Below, one piece after another: positions 1 to 8,466 of a stretch of DNA of 64,000 nt. The translations under genes and the position numbers were made by a program. Each line of letters opens with the position of its first letter. Positions within the stretch are counted from its first letter, which is position 1. The stretch covers positions 62,001 through 126,000 of the forward strand of contig NZ_JAATHD010000010.1 in the NCBI RefSeq assembly GCF_011947265.1. The letters run 5' to 3'. The DNA comes from Paenibacillus sp. HB172176 (GTDB taxonomy: Bacteria > Bacillota > Bacilli > Paenibacillales > Paenibacillaceae). The notes under the pieces were generated by a model. It worked only from the letters and a program-made list of their open reading frames with translations, did no database searches and was not told where the DNA came from.

Positions 1-47
1 AGCTGCGGCTTCCGCAATGCAAAGAGAAGGGCAGGGCAAAAGCATGA
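1..47 (+). CDS. C-terminal end of a sensor histidine kinase (partial)
   Basis: An open frame enters from the left edge and stops at TGA 45-47, reading LRLPQ then a short basic tail. This resembles the end of the HATPase domain of YesM-type kinases; the complete kinase at 22696-25380 ends with a similar LRIP sequence. The stop overlaps the ATG of the next gene (ATGA at 44-47), the usual coupling of a kinase to its regulator. Only 14 codons are visible, so the call rests on the short match and the neighbour. Confidence 0.55.
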   Translation, partial: LRLPQCKEKGRAKA

Positions 48-1630
48 ACTGGAAAATCGCCTTCATCGATGACGAACCGCTGGTGCGCAATCACCTTCGT
101 TCCATTCTGGAATGGGAGAAGGAAGGCTTCGTGCTGTGCGGAGAAGCCGGAGACGGACACGAAGCGCTGGAACTGGTGGAGTCGCAGAGGCCGGATGCCG
201 TAATCGTCGATATGAGCATGCCGGGCATGACCGGCTTGGAGTTAATTCGTCAACTGCTTGCCGCCAATCCTCTTTTGAGAGTAATCGTGCTAAGCAGTTA
301 TGATTCTTTCGAGTACGTTCGGGGGTCTCTTAGCCATGGAGCGGTCGATTATTTGTTGAAGCATCGGCTATCTCCCGATACGCTCGGCGCTGTAATCGGC
401 CATATCCGCAAACAGCTTCAGGAGAGCGAAGCACGGAAGCAGGCAACGGAGCTTGCGGACATGGCATTGGCCAGAACCGTTCTTCACGATCATTTCATGG
501 GCGTAGATTCCGATTTGCATCCTTTGGAAAGCTACTTCTCGAAGAGCGGCTTGAGCAGGGAGCAATCGAGCTTTGTTCTTATGGTTATACAGCTTGCCCA
601 CTACGACGTACTCGCCGCGCGCATGCAAGAGCAGGAATTAATTCCGTATCTAAAGTCGATAACCGATTTATGCGATCAAGCCGTCGGCGGATATCCATGG
701 AGCTGCACCGTAGCGTTGGATCGCGGACGCTGGGCTATGCTGATTGTCAGCGGCAAGGAGAGAAGCGAGCATGCGGCAGCGCAGCGGGTCGCGGCCAAGG
801 GCTCCCGTCTGGAATCTTCGCTGAAGCTGTATATGAACTTGGCAGCCAAGCTTCTGATCAGTCCGAGCTTCTCCATGCTCGAGCAGAGCAATGAGGTCTA
901 TCGTCGACTTATTCAACAACTGGAAAGACAGGAAAGCCGGTTTGTCCATGACGGACATTCTTCGGAGGCTCCGTTTGTGACCATCGGGCACGAGAAGCGG
1001 CTTCTCGCCGCTATGGAGGCGGCCGATGCGGAGGAGGCGATAGCTGTCATTCAGGATATCATGGGCGCCGGGAAGCAAGGGCAAGCCAAGACGATGCCTC
1101 TGGAACGAGTATCCGCGGAGCTGGTGCAAATCGCGGCCAAAATTGCGCGGAAGGCGAATCTTTCGGCTGCCTGGATGGTGCAGGAGCTATCGATATTCCA
1201 GCGCCCCGGCCTGACGAGCGCCCAAGCGCGATCGGCGGTCTGCTGTATTTATACGAAGTTGGCCGAGGAGCTCCAAAGTCGTCATTTCTCTTCCGGCTAT
1301 TCGCGTCATGTACGGCAAGCGCTGCAGATCATCGCCGGGCGATACCGCGAAGGCGTTACGCTGGAGGAAACCGCGGATGGTCTAGGCATCACGCCATCGT
1401 ACTTAAGTCGGTTAGTGAAGGAAGAGACCGGCCGGACGTTCACAGGCCTGCTGACGGAGCAGCGCATCGAACGCGGCAAGCAGCTTTTGCTTGAAGGGGA
1501 TACGCCGCTCAAAGAGCTTCATGCCAAGCTGGGGTTCAGCAGCAACAGCTATTTCATCCGCGTGTTCAAGGAAGCGACAGGCGAAACGCCATATGCCTAC
1601 ATGCAACGCATACAAGGACGATCTCATTGA
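44..1630 (+). CDS. AraC-type response regulator (YesN family)
   Basis: A 528-residue cytoplasmic transcription factor. Residues 1-120 form a receiver domain with the acidic pair D9/D10, the phospho-acceptor D56 (VIVDMSMPGM) and a conserved lysine near residue 106. A long linker follows, and the last 100 residues are an AraC double helix-turn-helix (LEETADGLGITPSYLSRL, then LGFSSNSYFIRVFKE). The ATG at 44 is chosen because it overlaps the upstream kinase stop and starts exactly at the receiver fold; an upstream in-frame ATG at 17 would add 9 unconserved residues. By family knowledge it is phosphorylated by the kinase encoded just before it. By position it should control the solute-binding protein, permeases and sulfatase that follow. 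Confidence 0.9.
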   Translation: MNWKIAFIDDEPLVRNHLRSILEWEKEGFVLCGEAGDGHEALELVESQRPDAVIVDMSMPGMTGLELIRQLLAANPLLRVIVLSSYDSFEYVRGSLSHGAVDYLLKHRLSPDTLGAVIGHIRKQLQESEARKQATELADMALARTVLHDHFMGVDSDLHPLESYFSKSGLSREQSSFVLMVIQLAHYDVLAARMQEQELIPYLKSITDLCDQAVGGYPWSCTVALDRGRWAMLIVSGKERSEHAAAQRVAAKGSRLESSLKLYMNLAAKLLISPSFSMLEQSNEVYRRLIQQLERQESRFVHDGHSSEAPFVTIGHEKRLLAAMEAADAEEAIAVIQDIMGAGKQGQAKTMPLERVSAELVQIAAKIARKANLSAAWMVQELSIFQRPGLTSAQARSAVCCIYTKLAEELQSRHFSSGYSRHVRQALQIIAGRYREGVTLEETADGLGITPSYLSRLVKEETGRTFTGLLTEQRIERGKQLLLEGDTPLKELHAKLGFSSNSYFIRVFKEATGETPYAYMQRIQGRSH

Positions 1631-1639
1631 AGACGGCTT

Positions 1640-1702
1640 CATAAATGTGATACGAAAGTGCATAAATGTGAAACGCTTTCACAAGCTCCCCCGGTTTATA
1701 AT
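1640..1702 (+). promoter_or_regulatory. Promoter with direct repeats and a cre-like palindrome
   Basis: Two copies of CATAAATGTGA start at 1640 and 1661, 21 bases apart (two helix turns), as expected for an AraC-type activator. The second runs into a perfect 7-3-7 inverted repeat, TGTGAAACGCTTTCACA (1667-1683), which matches about 11 of 14 positions of the CcpA cre consensus. A TATAAT box lies at 1697-1702 with no good -35, consistent with activator dependence. It would drive the binding-protein gene at 1779. Confidence 0.5.
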
Positions 1703-1778
1703 GATTTCAAGTTCCCGAATGTAAGCCTTTGCATAAGAGTGGGGACCATGATAATGAGAAAAGGGGATGAAGGGTTAA

Positions 1779-3380
1779 ATGAAGGCGAGGACGAGGAAGC
1801 TTATGTTCACGATGCTTGCGACTGTCTTGACGGCAACGACGCTGACATCGGCTTGCAGCAACGCAAAGGAAAAGAATGATTCCGATTCCAACCATTCGGA
1901 AACGGGAACAAATCTCACTGAGTCGGGCTTTCCGATCGTGAATGAGGCCGTCACCATGAAGGTATTCGGCTGCAAGGATCCGAATCAGGCGGAATGGGGC
2001 GATGTTCTGATTTTCAAGGCATACGAGAAAATGAGCAACGTCAAGCTGCAATTCGACGAGATTCCATCGAGCGGACAGGGCTGCGACGAGAAGCGGAATT
2101 TGCTGTTTGCCTCGAATGAGCTGCCGGATATTTTCCTTCGGGCCGGTCTGACCAATACGGATATTTCACGCTACGGACAGCAGGAGCAAATGCTGATTCC
2201 TCTCGAGGATTTGATAGACGACAACGCACCCAATCTGAAGAAAATTTTCGAGGATTATCCGGAAGTGAAAAAATCGGTGACGGCTGCCGACGGGCATATC
2301 TACTCGCTGCCAAGCGTGCGCCTGCAGAGCTCGGGCCGTTCGGACAAGATCTGGATCAACAAGGAATGGCTAGCCAAGCTTAATATGGAAGCGCCTGCGA
2401 ATATCGACGAGCTGTTCACGGTGCTCCGCGCGTTCCGCGACAACGATCCGAACGGCAACGGCAAGAAGGATGAGATAGCGCTCGGCTTAAGGGATATTGG
2501 AATGGTGTATTCCACATTCTCGGGCTCGTTCGGCCTGGAGCAGCAGATGGGCTATCAGCTCAACATCGAGGACGGACAGGCTCGAATTTGGCTGGCGGAT
2601 GACCGTTTCAAGGAATTGCTGCAATTTCTGAATCGGCTCTACAGCGAGAAGCTGTTGTGGCAAGACTTCTATGCCGGTGATTTGCCAAGCTGGAGAAGCA
2701 ATTTGTCCCAGGCCCTTATCGGCATGTTCTTTATTCAAGCCTCCGATCCGTTCTTGCAGGTCGAGAATCAATTCACCGGCATGGCGCCGATTACGGGTCC
2801 ACATGGCGATCAGATCTACTCGGCTACCGGACCGATTGCCGCGCCGATTGGTACGTTTGCGATTACCAGGGAGAACAAAAACCCGGAAGCCGCCATTCGT
2901 TGGGTCGATTATTTCTACAGCGAGGAAGGATCTAAATTTTTTCAATATGGCGTAGAAGGCGAGACTTATACGATGAAGGACGGCAAGCCGGTCATCAATG
3001 ATTCGATCAAGAATGATTCCCGCGGCTTTATGGCATCTCTGGGCGAAGTGAATCTGGTGCCCGGCGGAGGCTTTCCTTACGTCGTGACAGAGAAATACGG
3101 CAATATCGTTGAAAATGACAAGGTGTTGGAGCTGAATCAATATATTGAAGATTATTTGCCCGAAACCGTCCTGGGCGCTCCGATCTTCGACAAGGAAACC
3201 TCGGATCGCATCATCCCGATCAAAGCGGATATTGATAAATACGTGAAGGAATCGGTTGCGAGGTTCATTATCGGCGAGCTCAGCTTCGATAAGTGGGACG
3301 AATACGCGGCTACGCTGAAGAAGATGAAGATTGACGAACTGGAGAAGGCGTATCAAGCGGCGTACGAAGCCATGAAATAA
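1779..3380 (+). CDS. Extracellular solute-binding lipoprotein (LplA/YtcQ-like)
   Basis: A 533-residue sugar-binding protein of a CUT1-type ABC importer. A basic N-terminus and hydrophobic stretch end in the lipobox LTSAC, so it should be cleaved, lipidated and anchored to the outer membrane face. The size and the mid-protein DPNGNGKKDEI calcium-loop-like sequence are typical of the long LplA-type binding proteins of Paenibacillus. The ATG at 1779 follows an AAGGGGATGAAGGG ribosome site. It is followed by a hairpin and then two permease genes. The substrate cannot be read from sequence; the sulfatase in the same run suggests a sulfated oligosaccharide. Confidence 0.88.
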   Translation: MKARTRKLMFTMLATVLTATTLTSACSNAKEKNDSDSNHSETGTNLTESGFPIVNEAVTMKVFGCKDPNQAEWGDVLIFKAYEKMSNVKLQFDEIPSSGQGCDEKRNLLFASNELPDIFLRAGLTNTDISRYGQQEQMLIPLEDLIDDNAPNLKKIFEDYPEVKKSVTAADGHIYSLPSVRLQSSGRSDKIWINKEWLAKLNMEAPANIDELFTVLRAFRDNDPNGNGKKDEIALGLRDIGMVYSTFSGSFGLEQQMGYQLNIEDGQARIWLADDRFKELLQFLNRLYSEKLLWQDFYAGDLPSWRSNLSQALIGMFFIQASDPFLQVENQFTGMAPITGPHGDQIYSATGPIAAPIGTFAITRENKNPEAAIRWVDYFYSEEGSKFFQYGVEGETYTMKDGKPVINDSIKNDSRGFMASLGEVNLVPGGGFPYVVTEKYGNIVENDKVLELNQYIEDYLPETVLGAPIFDKETSDRIIPIKADIDKYVKESVARFIIGELSFDKWDEYAATLKKMKIDELEKAYQAAYEAMK

Positions 3381-3393
3381 GGAGGGCCCCCGG

Positions 3394-3425
3394 GGCGGCG
3401 AATCGAACGCCGCCTTCGGTTTTTC
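3394..3425 (+). terminator. Intercistronic hairpin after the binding-protein gene
   Basis: GGCGGCG (3394-3400) pairs with CGCCGCC (3408-3414) around a 7-base loop, followed by TTCGGTTTTT. It lies between the binding protein and the permeases, so it probably acts as a partial terminator or 3' stabiliser that gives more binding protein than permease. Confidence 0.6.
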
Positions 3426-3454
3426 CAGGGGCCTATAGACAGGAGCGTGAAAGG

Positions 3455-4414
3455 ATGCAAGCGGAGGCTGCGAAACCGGCAGCATCACCCCGAGGCGGGC
3501 TGAAACAGAAGCATGTTTTATGGAAACGCGCGCTGATTCGCTATCAACTCTACGTGATGCTGTTAATCCCTGTAATCTGGTATATTTTGTTTAAATATGT
3601 TCCCATGTACGGCATTACGATTGCCTTCAAGGATTTCTCTGCGACGAAGGGCATCATGGATAGTCCATGGGCGGGCTTCAAGCATTTTGATCGATTTTTC
3701 TCCTCGGTTTACTTCTGGGATTTGCTGTGGAATACGATCTCCCTTAGCGCGCTTCAGTTGATTGTCGGCTTCCCGATTCCAATCCTGCTGGCGCTGCTGC
3801 TTAATGAAATTCGAATCGGCTGGCTGAAGAAGCTGCTGCAGAATACGACGTACATTCCTCATTTTCTCTCGATTATCGTACTGGTCGGGATGCTGAATAT
3901 CTTCCTCGATCCGGAGACCGGCAAGGTGAATCAAATGCTGACGATGCTGGGAATGGACCCCGTGTTCTTCATGAAGAAGGCGGAATGGTTTCAAGCGATC
4001 TTCGTCTCCTCGGGCATCTGGCAGCATATGGGGTGGGGCTCGATTATTTACCTTGCCGCGCTTAGCGGCATCGATCCCACCTTGTACGAAGCGGCCAAAA
4101 TCGATGGCGCCACGAGGCTTCGGCGGATCCTGCATGTATCGATTCCGGGCATTCTGCCAACCGTCATTATTTTGTTCATTCTTCAGATTGGCTCATTGAT
4201 GGATGTTGGCTTCGAGAAGGCGCTGTTGATGCAGAATCCGCTGAATGCAAGCAGGAGCGACATATTGCCGACCTTCGTTTATAAAAACGGGATTCAAGGC
4301 GGTCAATTCAGCTATACGGCGGCTGCCGGTCTGTTCAATACCTTGATTGATTTCACCCTTTTGTTGCTGGTGAATTGGTTTGCGCGGAAAAAAACCGGTT
4401 CGAGTCTATGGTAG
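3455..4414 (+). CDS. ABC importer permease (LplB-like)
   Basis: A 319-residue inner-membrane subunit of a CUT1 sugar importer with six predicted hydrophobic segments, the first at about residues 29-50. The EAA loop that contacts the ATPase is visible as EAAKIDGATRLRRILHVSIP at about residues 213-232. The N-terminal ~20 residues are hydrophilic, as in the LplB group. The ATG at 3455 is preceded by AGGAGCGTGAAAGG. It pairs with the permease starting 12 bases downstream. No ATP-binding subunit is encoded nearby; by family knowledge a shared MsmX/MsmK-type ATPase would energise it. Confidence 0.9.
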   Translation: MQAEAAKPAASPRGGLKQKHVLWKRALIRYQLYVMLLIPVIWYILFKYVPMYGITIAFKDFSATKGIMDSPWAGFKHFDRFFSSVYFWDLLWNTISLSALQLIVGFPIPILLALLLNEIRIGWLKKLLQNTTYIPHFLSIIVLVGMLNIFLDPETGKVNQMLTMLGMDPVFFMKKAEWFQAIFVSSGIWQHMGWGSIIYLAALSGIDPTLYEAAKIDGATRLRRILHVSIPGILPTVIILFILQIGSLMDVGFEKALLMQNPLNASRSDILPTFVYKNGIQGGQFSYTAAAGLFNTLIDFTLLLLVNWFARKKTGSSLW

Positions 4415-4426
4415 AGGAGAGAGAAC

Positions 4427-5323
4427 ATGCATACATCGAATGATACCGGGCTGCGATCAAGAGATGACAAGATCTTCGACGCCGTTGTCTACGGCATCAC
4501 TATCCTTCTTTTTATAATGGTTGGGTATCCCTTGCTATTCGTGATCAGCGCCTCGTTCAGCAATCCGATTGACGTTGTTGACGGAAGGGTTTGGCTGCTC
4601 CCCAAAGGCTTTACATTGGAGCCGTATAAGCTGGTTTTCGAGAACGAGAAAATCTGGAACGGCTATGCCAATACTATTTTTTACGCGGTGGCGGGCACCA
4701 TCATTAATCTGACAATGACCGTGCTGGCGGCTTATCCGCTTTCCCGCAAGGATCTGCCGGGCCAAAGCTACCTGATGTTCTTTGTGACGTTCACGATGTT
4801 TTTCAGCGGAGGCTTGATTCCGACTTATTTGTTGGTGAAGGATCTGGGGATAAACAATACAGTGTGGGCTATGCTGCTTCCCGGCGCCATCGCGACCTAC
4901 AATCTCATCGTGATGCGGAGCTTTTTTCAGAACAGCATCCCTGGCGAGCTTCAGGAGTCCGCATGGATGGACGGCTGCAACTTTTTTCGAATGCTGTGGA
5001 GCATCATTCTGCCGCTTTCCAAGCCGATTCTGGCGGTGATGGTGCTGTTCTACGGCGTAGCGCACTGGAATTCTTATTTCAATGCTTTGATCTATCTGAA
5101 GGATCGCGATTTATATCCGCTTCAGCTTGTTCTGCGTGAAATTCTTATTCTGAATCAGGATGACATGACAGGCGGCGATATCGGCATGACGGAGCGCGTC
5201 ATGATGGCCGAGAGCATCAAGTATTCGGTTATTATCGTTTCGAGCGCTCCCGTGCTGCTGCTTTATCCGTTCATTCAACGTTATTTCGTCAAGGGCGTCA
5301 TGATCGGCTCCATTAAAGGCTGA
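4427..5323 (+). CDS. ABC importer permease (LplC/YtcP-like)
   Basis: The second 298-residue membrane subunit of the importer. Six hydrophobic segments are visible, with an EAA-type loop (ESAWMDGCNFFRMLWSIILP) in the second half. The C-terminus ends in KGVMIGSIKG, the usual ending of MalG/LplC-type permeases. It starts 12 bases after the first permease with an AGAGGAGAGAG ribosome site, so the two are translated from one mRNA. Confidence 0.9.
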   Translation: MHTSNDTGLRSRDDKIFDAVVYGITILLFIMVGYPLLFVISASFSNPIDVVDGRVWLLPKGFTLEPYKLVFENEKIWNGYANTIFYAVAGTIINLTMTVLAAYPLSRKDLPGQSYLMFFVTFTMFFSGGLIPTYLLVKDLGINNTVWAMLLPGAIATYNLIVMRSFFQNSIPGELQESAWMDGCNFFRMLWSIILPLSKPILAVMVLFYGVAHWNSYFNALIYLKDRDLYPLQLVLREILILNQDDMTGGDIGMTERVMMAESIKYSVIIVSSAPVLLLYPFIQRYFVKGVMIGSIKG

Positions 5324-5363
5324 GGGCTTAGAGGCCGCAGATTTCGAGGAAAGGGAGAAAGAG

Positions 5364-6887
5364 ATGAGCAACAGACTTAATTTGCTTCTTGTTCAAACGG
5401 ATCAGCAATCGGCGGAAACGCTTGGGTTGTACGGCAACTCCGTATTAAAAACACCCGCGCTGGAGAAGTTGGCCGAACGCGGGGTTGTCTTCGAGCATGC
5501 TTTCTGCAATTATCCGGCTTGCTCGCCGTCAAGATCGTCGATGTTCACGGGCAGGTATGCGTCTACAATCGGAGTTCAGGCGAATCATATGATGATTAAT
5601 CCTGCCGAGGTTACCTTGCCCCAGGTTCTCAAGGCAAACGGCTATCAGACGGCTCTTATCGGCAAGAATCATGCGTTCATGGACAACGCCAAGACGTATG
5701 ATTCGGCGGGAATGACGGAGCCAGGGAAGGCGAGCGTGCTTGGGGAGGTATTCGATTACGTCCGGCTGGCGGATCATGGCCATCTCGTTGACGGCTACAG
5801 GGATGATCCCGAATGCAAGGCGGCGCATGAGTGGTCCCGATCTTGCTGGGCAAGTCCGCTCGGGCATGGAACGAATCCGGCGCGTCCTGAGAAATGCGGA
5901 ACCTACCTGCTCGGGGAAACCATGCTCGACTATCTGGAGAATAAGCGCGATCCCGAGAAGCCCTTCTTCACCTGGCTGTCGTTCCCGGATCCGCACACGC
6001 CCTATCAGGCTCCCGAACCGTACGCGAGTCTGATCGATCCCGCAACGGTGCCGCTTCCGCCCAAGGACCGCTTGGAGGAGAAGCCGGAACGGCAGCGCGT
6101 GGCTCATCTGATGGACGCCATGGACACGGCGGACGACGATCTGGTCCGCAAGGTTCGGGCGATTCATTACGGCATGATTCGCTTCATTGACGATACGCTT
6201 GAACGAGTGTTTGCGAAGCTGGACGAGCTGGGGCTAACGAACAATACCGTCGTCCTGTTCACATCGGATCACGGCGATTCGATGGGCGCTCATGGATTGA
6301 TTCAGAAGCATAACATGTTCTACGATTCCTTCACCCGCGTTCCGTTCATCGTGGCCGCCCCTGGCTATGGAGGGTCGCGCAGGACCGCGCAGATGGCGGA
6401 GTTGATCGACATGATGCCCACCTTCCTGGACATGGCCGGCATCCCGATTCCGCCAGGCGTTCAGGGTAAGAGCCTTGCGCCTTTCCTGAGAGGCGAGCCT
6501 TGCTCGGCGCGCGAGTATGTGGTGATCGAGAGCGGCGAGGAAGGAGAGCCCATGCGCGTCTCCGATATTACGGTTCGCCCGGAGCATCCGTTCGATGACC
6601 GGTATTTCGTCTGGTGCGCTTACCGCGACGCTTGGGTAGGAAGAGGGAGGAGCATCCGCACGCCGGAGTGGAAGCTGAACGTCTACGCGAACGGAGAAGG
6701 CGAGCTCTACGATCTCGCGGGCGATCCCGACGAGCTTCGCAATCGGTTCGATGATCCCGCTTGCTCGGATATCCGTTCGTCGCTCGAGCGGAAGCTGCTG
6801 CATTGGATGCTGGAGAAGGAGGATCGTCTGCCTCTGAACGAGACGGTGAAGCTGAATTATGCAGAGGTGAAAGCGAAGCATATCTAA
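5364..6887 (+). CDS. Type I sulfatase (alkaline phosphatase superfamily)
   Basis: A 507-residue arylsulfatase-family hydrolase that removes sulfate esters. The signature CSPSR at residues 53-57 places the catalytic cysteine at C53, which must be converted to formylglycine. Other superfamily metal-site motifs are visible (TDQQSAETLG near the N-terminus, FTSDHGDSMGAHG near residue 305). There is no signal peptide, so it is probably cytoplasmic and acts on imported sugar. It follows the permeases by 40 bases with an AAGGGAGAAAGAG site. No formylglycine-generating enzyme or anaerobic maturase is in the window, so one is needed elsewhere. The substrate is unknown. Confidence 0.9.
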   Translation: MSNRLNLLLVQTDQQSAETLGLYGNSVLKTPALEKLAERGVVFEHAFCNYPACSPSRSSMFTGRYASTIGVQANHMMINPAEVTLPQVLKANGYQTALIGKNHAFMDNAKTYDSAGMTEPGKASVLGEVFDYVRLADHGHLVDGYRDDPECKAAHEWSRSCWASPLGHGTNPARPEKCGTYLLGETMLDYLENKRDPEKPFFTWLSFPDPHTPYQAPEPYASLIDPATVPLPPKDRLEEKPERQRVAHLMDAMDTADDDLVRKVRAIHYGMIRFIDDTLERVFAKLDELGLTNNTVVLFTSDHGDSMGAHGLIQKHNMFYDSFTRVPFIVAAPGYGGSRRTAQMAELIDMMPTFLDMAGIPIPPGVQGKSLAPFLRGEPCSAREYVVIESGEEGEPMRVSDITVRPEHPFDDRYFVWCAYRDAWVGRGRSIRTPEWKLNVYANGEGELYDLAGDPDELRNRFDDPACSDIRSSLERKLLHWMLEKEDRLPLNETVKLNYAEVKAKHI

Positions 6888-7045
6888 TCGTCGTCACAAA
6901 GCGATCTGCGCGATTTCCGGGACATTCGTTATCCAAAAGCCTCTTTCGAAGATTAGCGAATAATTGCGGCTCGAAATCCATATCCTACACATGGCGCGTG
7001 CAATGAATAGGCAGAGCTTCAATTGAAAATACCGCTATGCAGCCC

Positions 7046-7097
7046 TTGACAGCATCAACTGTAACTGATAATATTACAGTATCAAGCAAGGGAGGCC
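7046..7097 (+). promoter_or_regulatory. Promoter and operator of the Rrf2 gene
   Basis: A consensus -35 TTGACA (7046-7051) is followed 17 bases later by TAATAT (7069-7074). A perfect inverted repeat ACTGTAA-N9-TTACAGT (7058-7080) covers the spacer and -10, where a bound dimer would block RNA polymerase. Dyads of this size are usual for Rrf2 dimers, so autoregulation is likely. The GGAGG at 7092-7096 fixes the GTG start at 7106. Confidence 0.75.
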
Positions 7098-7105
7098 AGC
7101 TCACA

Positions 7106-7525
7106 GTGAATAGTGAATTTACGATTGCGGTTCACAGTCTCGTATATTTAGCTTATTTGCCGGAGAGAATGGCGAGCAGCGACATGATTGCCGAGAATGT
7201 CGGCACGCATTCCGCGCGTATCCGCAAGGTCATGAGCGGACTGCGCAAGAGCGGTTACGTGGAGACTCGCGAAGGCTCCGGAGGCGGCTACAGGCTGACC
7301 ATCGATCCGGCTTCGGTGACTCTGTCCGATATTTATCGCGTAATGGCGCAAGGCTCCTTAATCCCAAGCTGGTGCTCGGGCGATCCTTGCATGGATTGCT
7401 TAGTGGGCTCCAATATGAATCAAGTAATGTTCGGCATCTTCTGTACCGCGGAGAAGAAGCTGGAGGAGCATTTCAGCACGATTACCATTGGTGATGTGCT
7501 CAGTCAGATTCATGATTGCCAGTAG
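7106..7525 (+). CDS. Rrf2-family transcriptional regulator
   Basis: A 139-residue winged-helix repressor of the Rrf2 family. Residues 1-65 carry the DNA-binding domain, ending in the wing motif EGSGGGYRL. A later C90-x4-C95-x2-C98 cluster could hold an Fe-S centre or form redox-active disulfides. The GTG at 7106 is chosen because a strong GGAGG lies nine bases upstream and the protein then begins with the family's typical MNSEFTIAVH; the longer frame from 7037 would start inside the promoter. Thioredoxin follows within 80 bases, pointing to a thiol or oxidative signal. The inducer is unknown. Confidence 0.88.
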   Translation: MNSEFTIAVHSLVYLAYLPERMASSDMIAENVGTHSARIRKVMSGLRKSGYVETREGSGGGYRLTIDPASVTLSDIYRVMAQGSLIPSWCSGDPCMDCLVGSNMNQVMFGIFCTAEKKLEEHFSTITIGDVLSQIHDCQ

Positions 7526-7600
7526 CGGGTAATGATTTGCAGCGATGAGGGCGGGATATCCCATCATCATATATAATTTGGATAAGAGAGGATGATTAGA

Positions 7601-7912
7601 ATGGCAGTAGCACTGACGAAAGACAACTTTACCGATAAAGTGCAAAGCGGCGTATCCTTGGTGGATTTCTGGGCGCCATGGTGCGGACCTTGCAAAATGC
7701 AGCTTCCAATCGTTGAGGAATTGGCCGGCGAGCTTGAAGGGCAAGCGACAATTGCGAAAATCAACGTGGACGAGGAGCCTGAGCTGGCTTCCCAATTCGG
7801 CGTTATGAGCATTCCGACATTGATTTTGTTCAAAGACGGGCAGCCTGTCGACAAAATGGTAGGCCTGCAGAGCAAAGACGCTTTGAAAGCGAAAATTTCG
7901 AGTCAAATGTAA
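7601..7912 (+). CDS. trxA: Thioredoxin
   Basis: A 103-residue cytoplasmic disulfide reductase. The active site WAPWCGPCK has its cysteines at C28 and C31, and the conserved cis-proline follows in SIPTLI. The ATG at 7601 is preferred over that at 7592 because GAGAGG (7585-7590) lies 10 bases before it and only one base before the other. It lies downstream of the Rrf2 gene in the same direction and ends at a strong terminator, so the two are probably one unit. It may be a second thioredoxin dedicated to this regulon rather than the essential housekeeping copy. Confidence 0.92.
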   Translation: MAVALTKDNFTDKVQSGVSLVDFWAPWCGPCKMQLPIVEELAGELEGQATIAKINVDEEPELASQFGVMSIPTLILFKDGQPVDKMVGLQSKDALKAKISSQM

Positions 7913-7930
7913 GCTATAGCTGTAAAACAA

Positions 7931-7975
7931 AAACCGCTTGTTCATCGTCTCAGGACGAGGCAGGCGGTTTTTTTG
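7931..7975 (+). terminator. Rho-independent terminator after trxA
   Basis: AAACCGCTTG (7931-7940) pairs with CAGGCGGTTT (7961-7970), with an inner CGTC/GACG helix, followed by a run of T. Confidence 0.9.
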
Positions 7976-7982
7976 GCGCGTG

Positions 7983-8147
7983 TGGAGTGGGTGTCGCAGC
8001 TCGAGAGGTGGAGCGGGCGGAGCTGTTGAAGGTGCGGAGTGGCTGGGGCGGGTGGAGCTGCTGGAGGTGCGGAGTGGCTGGAGTGGACGGAGCTGTTGAA
8101 GAGTGTAGAGTAGGCGAAGCTATTGGAGCGGCTGGAGCTGTCGCGAG
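7983..8147. repeat. G-rich degenerate tandem repeat
   Basis: Roughly 50-base imperfect units built on GGAGCTGTTGAAGGTGCGGAG and TGGCTGGAGTGGACGGAGC variants. The sequence is strongly purine-skewed on this strand. No ribosome site or conserved frame is visible; I treat it as non-coding spacer. Confidence 0.6.
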
Positions 8148-8150
8148 CGC

Positions 8151-8333
8151 TAACGGACATTTTCGACTCTTACACAGCAAAATCAGCTCGTTTTTATTTT
8201 TAAAGGACATTTTCGACTGTTAGAGCCCATTCTTAGGTTGATATTTGTTCATTCGTCGCTCTAAGGGTCCAAAATGTCCTTTAGAATTTGGATTTAACCG
8301 AAATGGGCTTCTAAGAGCCGGAAATGTCCGTTA
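8151..8333. repeat. Four-arm nested palindromic element, family A copy 1
   Basis: Four 23-base arms start at 8151, 8201, 8261 and 8311. The first two read T-A-A-[C/A]-GGACATTTTCGAC and the last two are its reverse complement (AAATGTCC[G/T]TTA), so the element is two nested inverted repeats with a 50-60-50 pitch. Copy 2 at 14661-14843 has exactly the same pitch. It sits between trxA and an AraC gene, outside any coding frame. Confidence 0.85.
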
Positions 8334-8344
8334 CATTCTAGCAG

Positions 8345-8405
8345 ATGCCAGGATGCCAGGATGCCAGGATGCCAGGATGCCAGAATCCAGAATCCAGAAT
8401 CCAGG
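8345..8405. repeat. Short tandem repeats, (GATGCCAG)5 then (AATCCAG)3
   Basis: Five perfect 8-base units are followed by three 7-base units and then degenerate GGATGCGAGGATCCGAG copies to about 8432. It is a likely slippage-prone, strain-variable tract just beyond the 3' end of the AraC gene. Confidence 0.9.
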
Positions 8406-8466
8406 ATACAAGGATGCGAGGATCCGAGGATGCAGATGGAGTGGGAGTCGGGCAACTGCCCTATGC

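Noticed and set aside
2487..3488. 333-codon minus-strand open frame across the end of the binding-protein gene
   Set aside because: It overlaps a clear lipoprotein gene and the start of a permease gene on the other strand and shows no conserved features.
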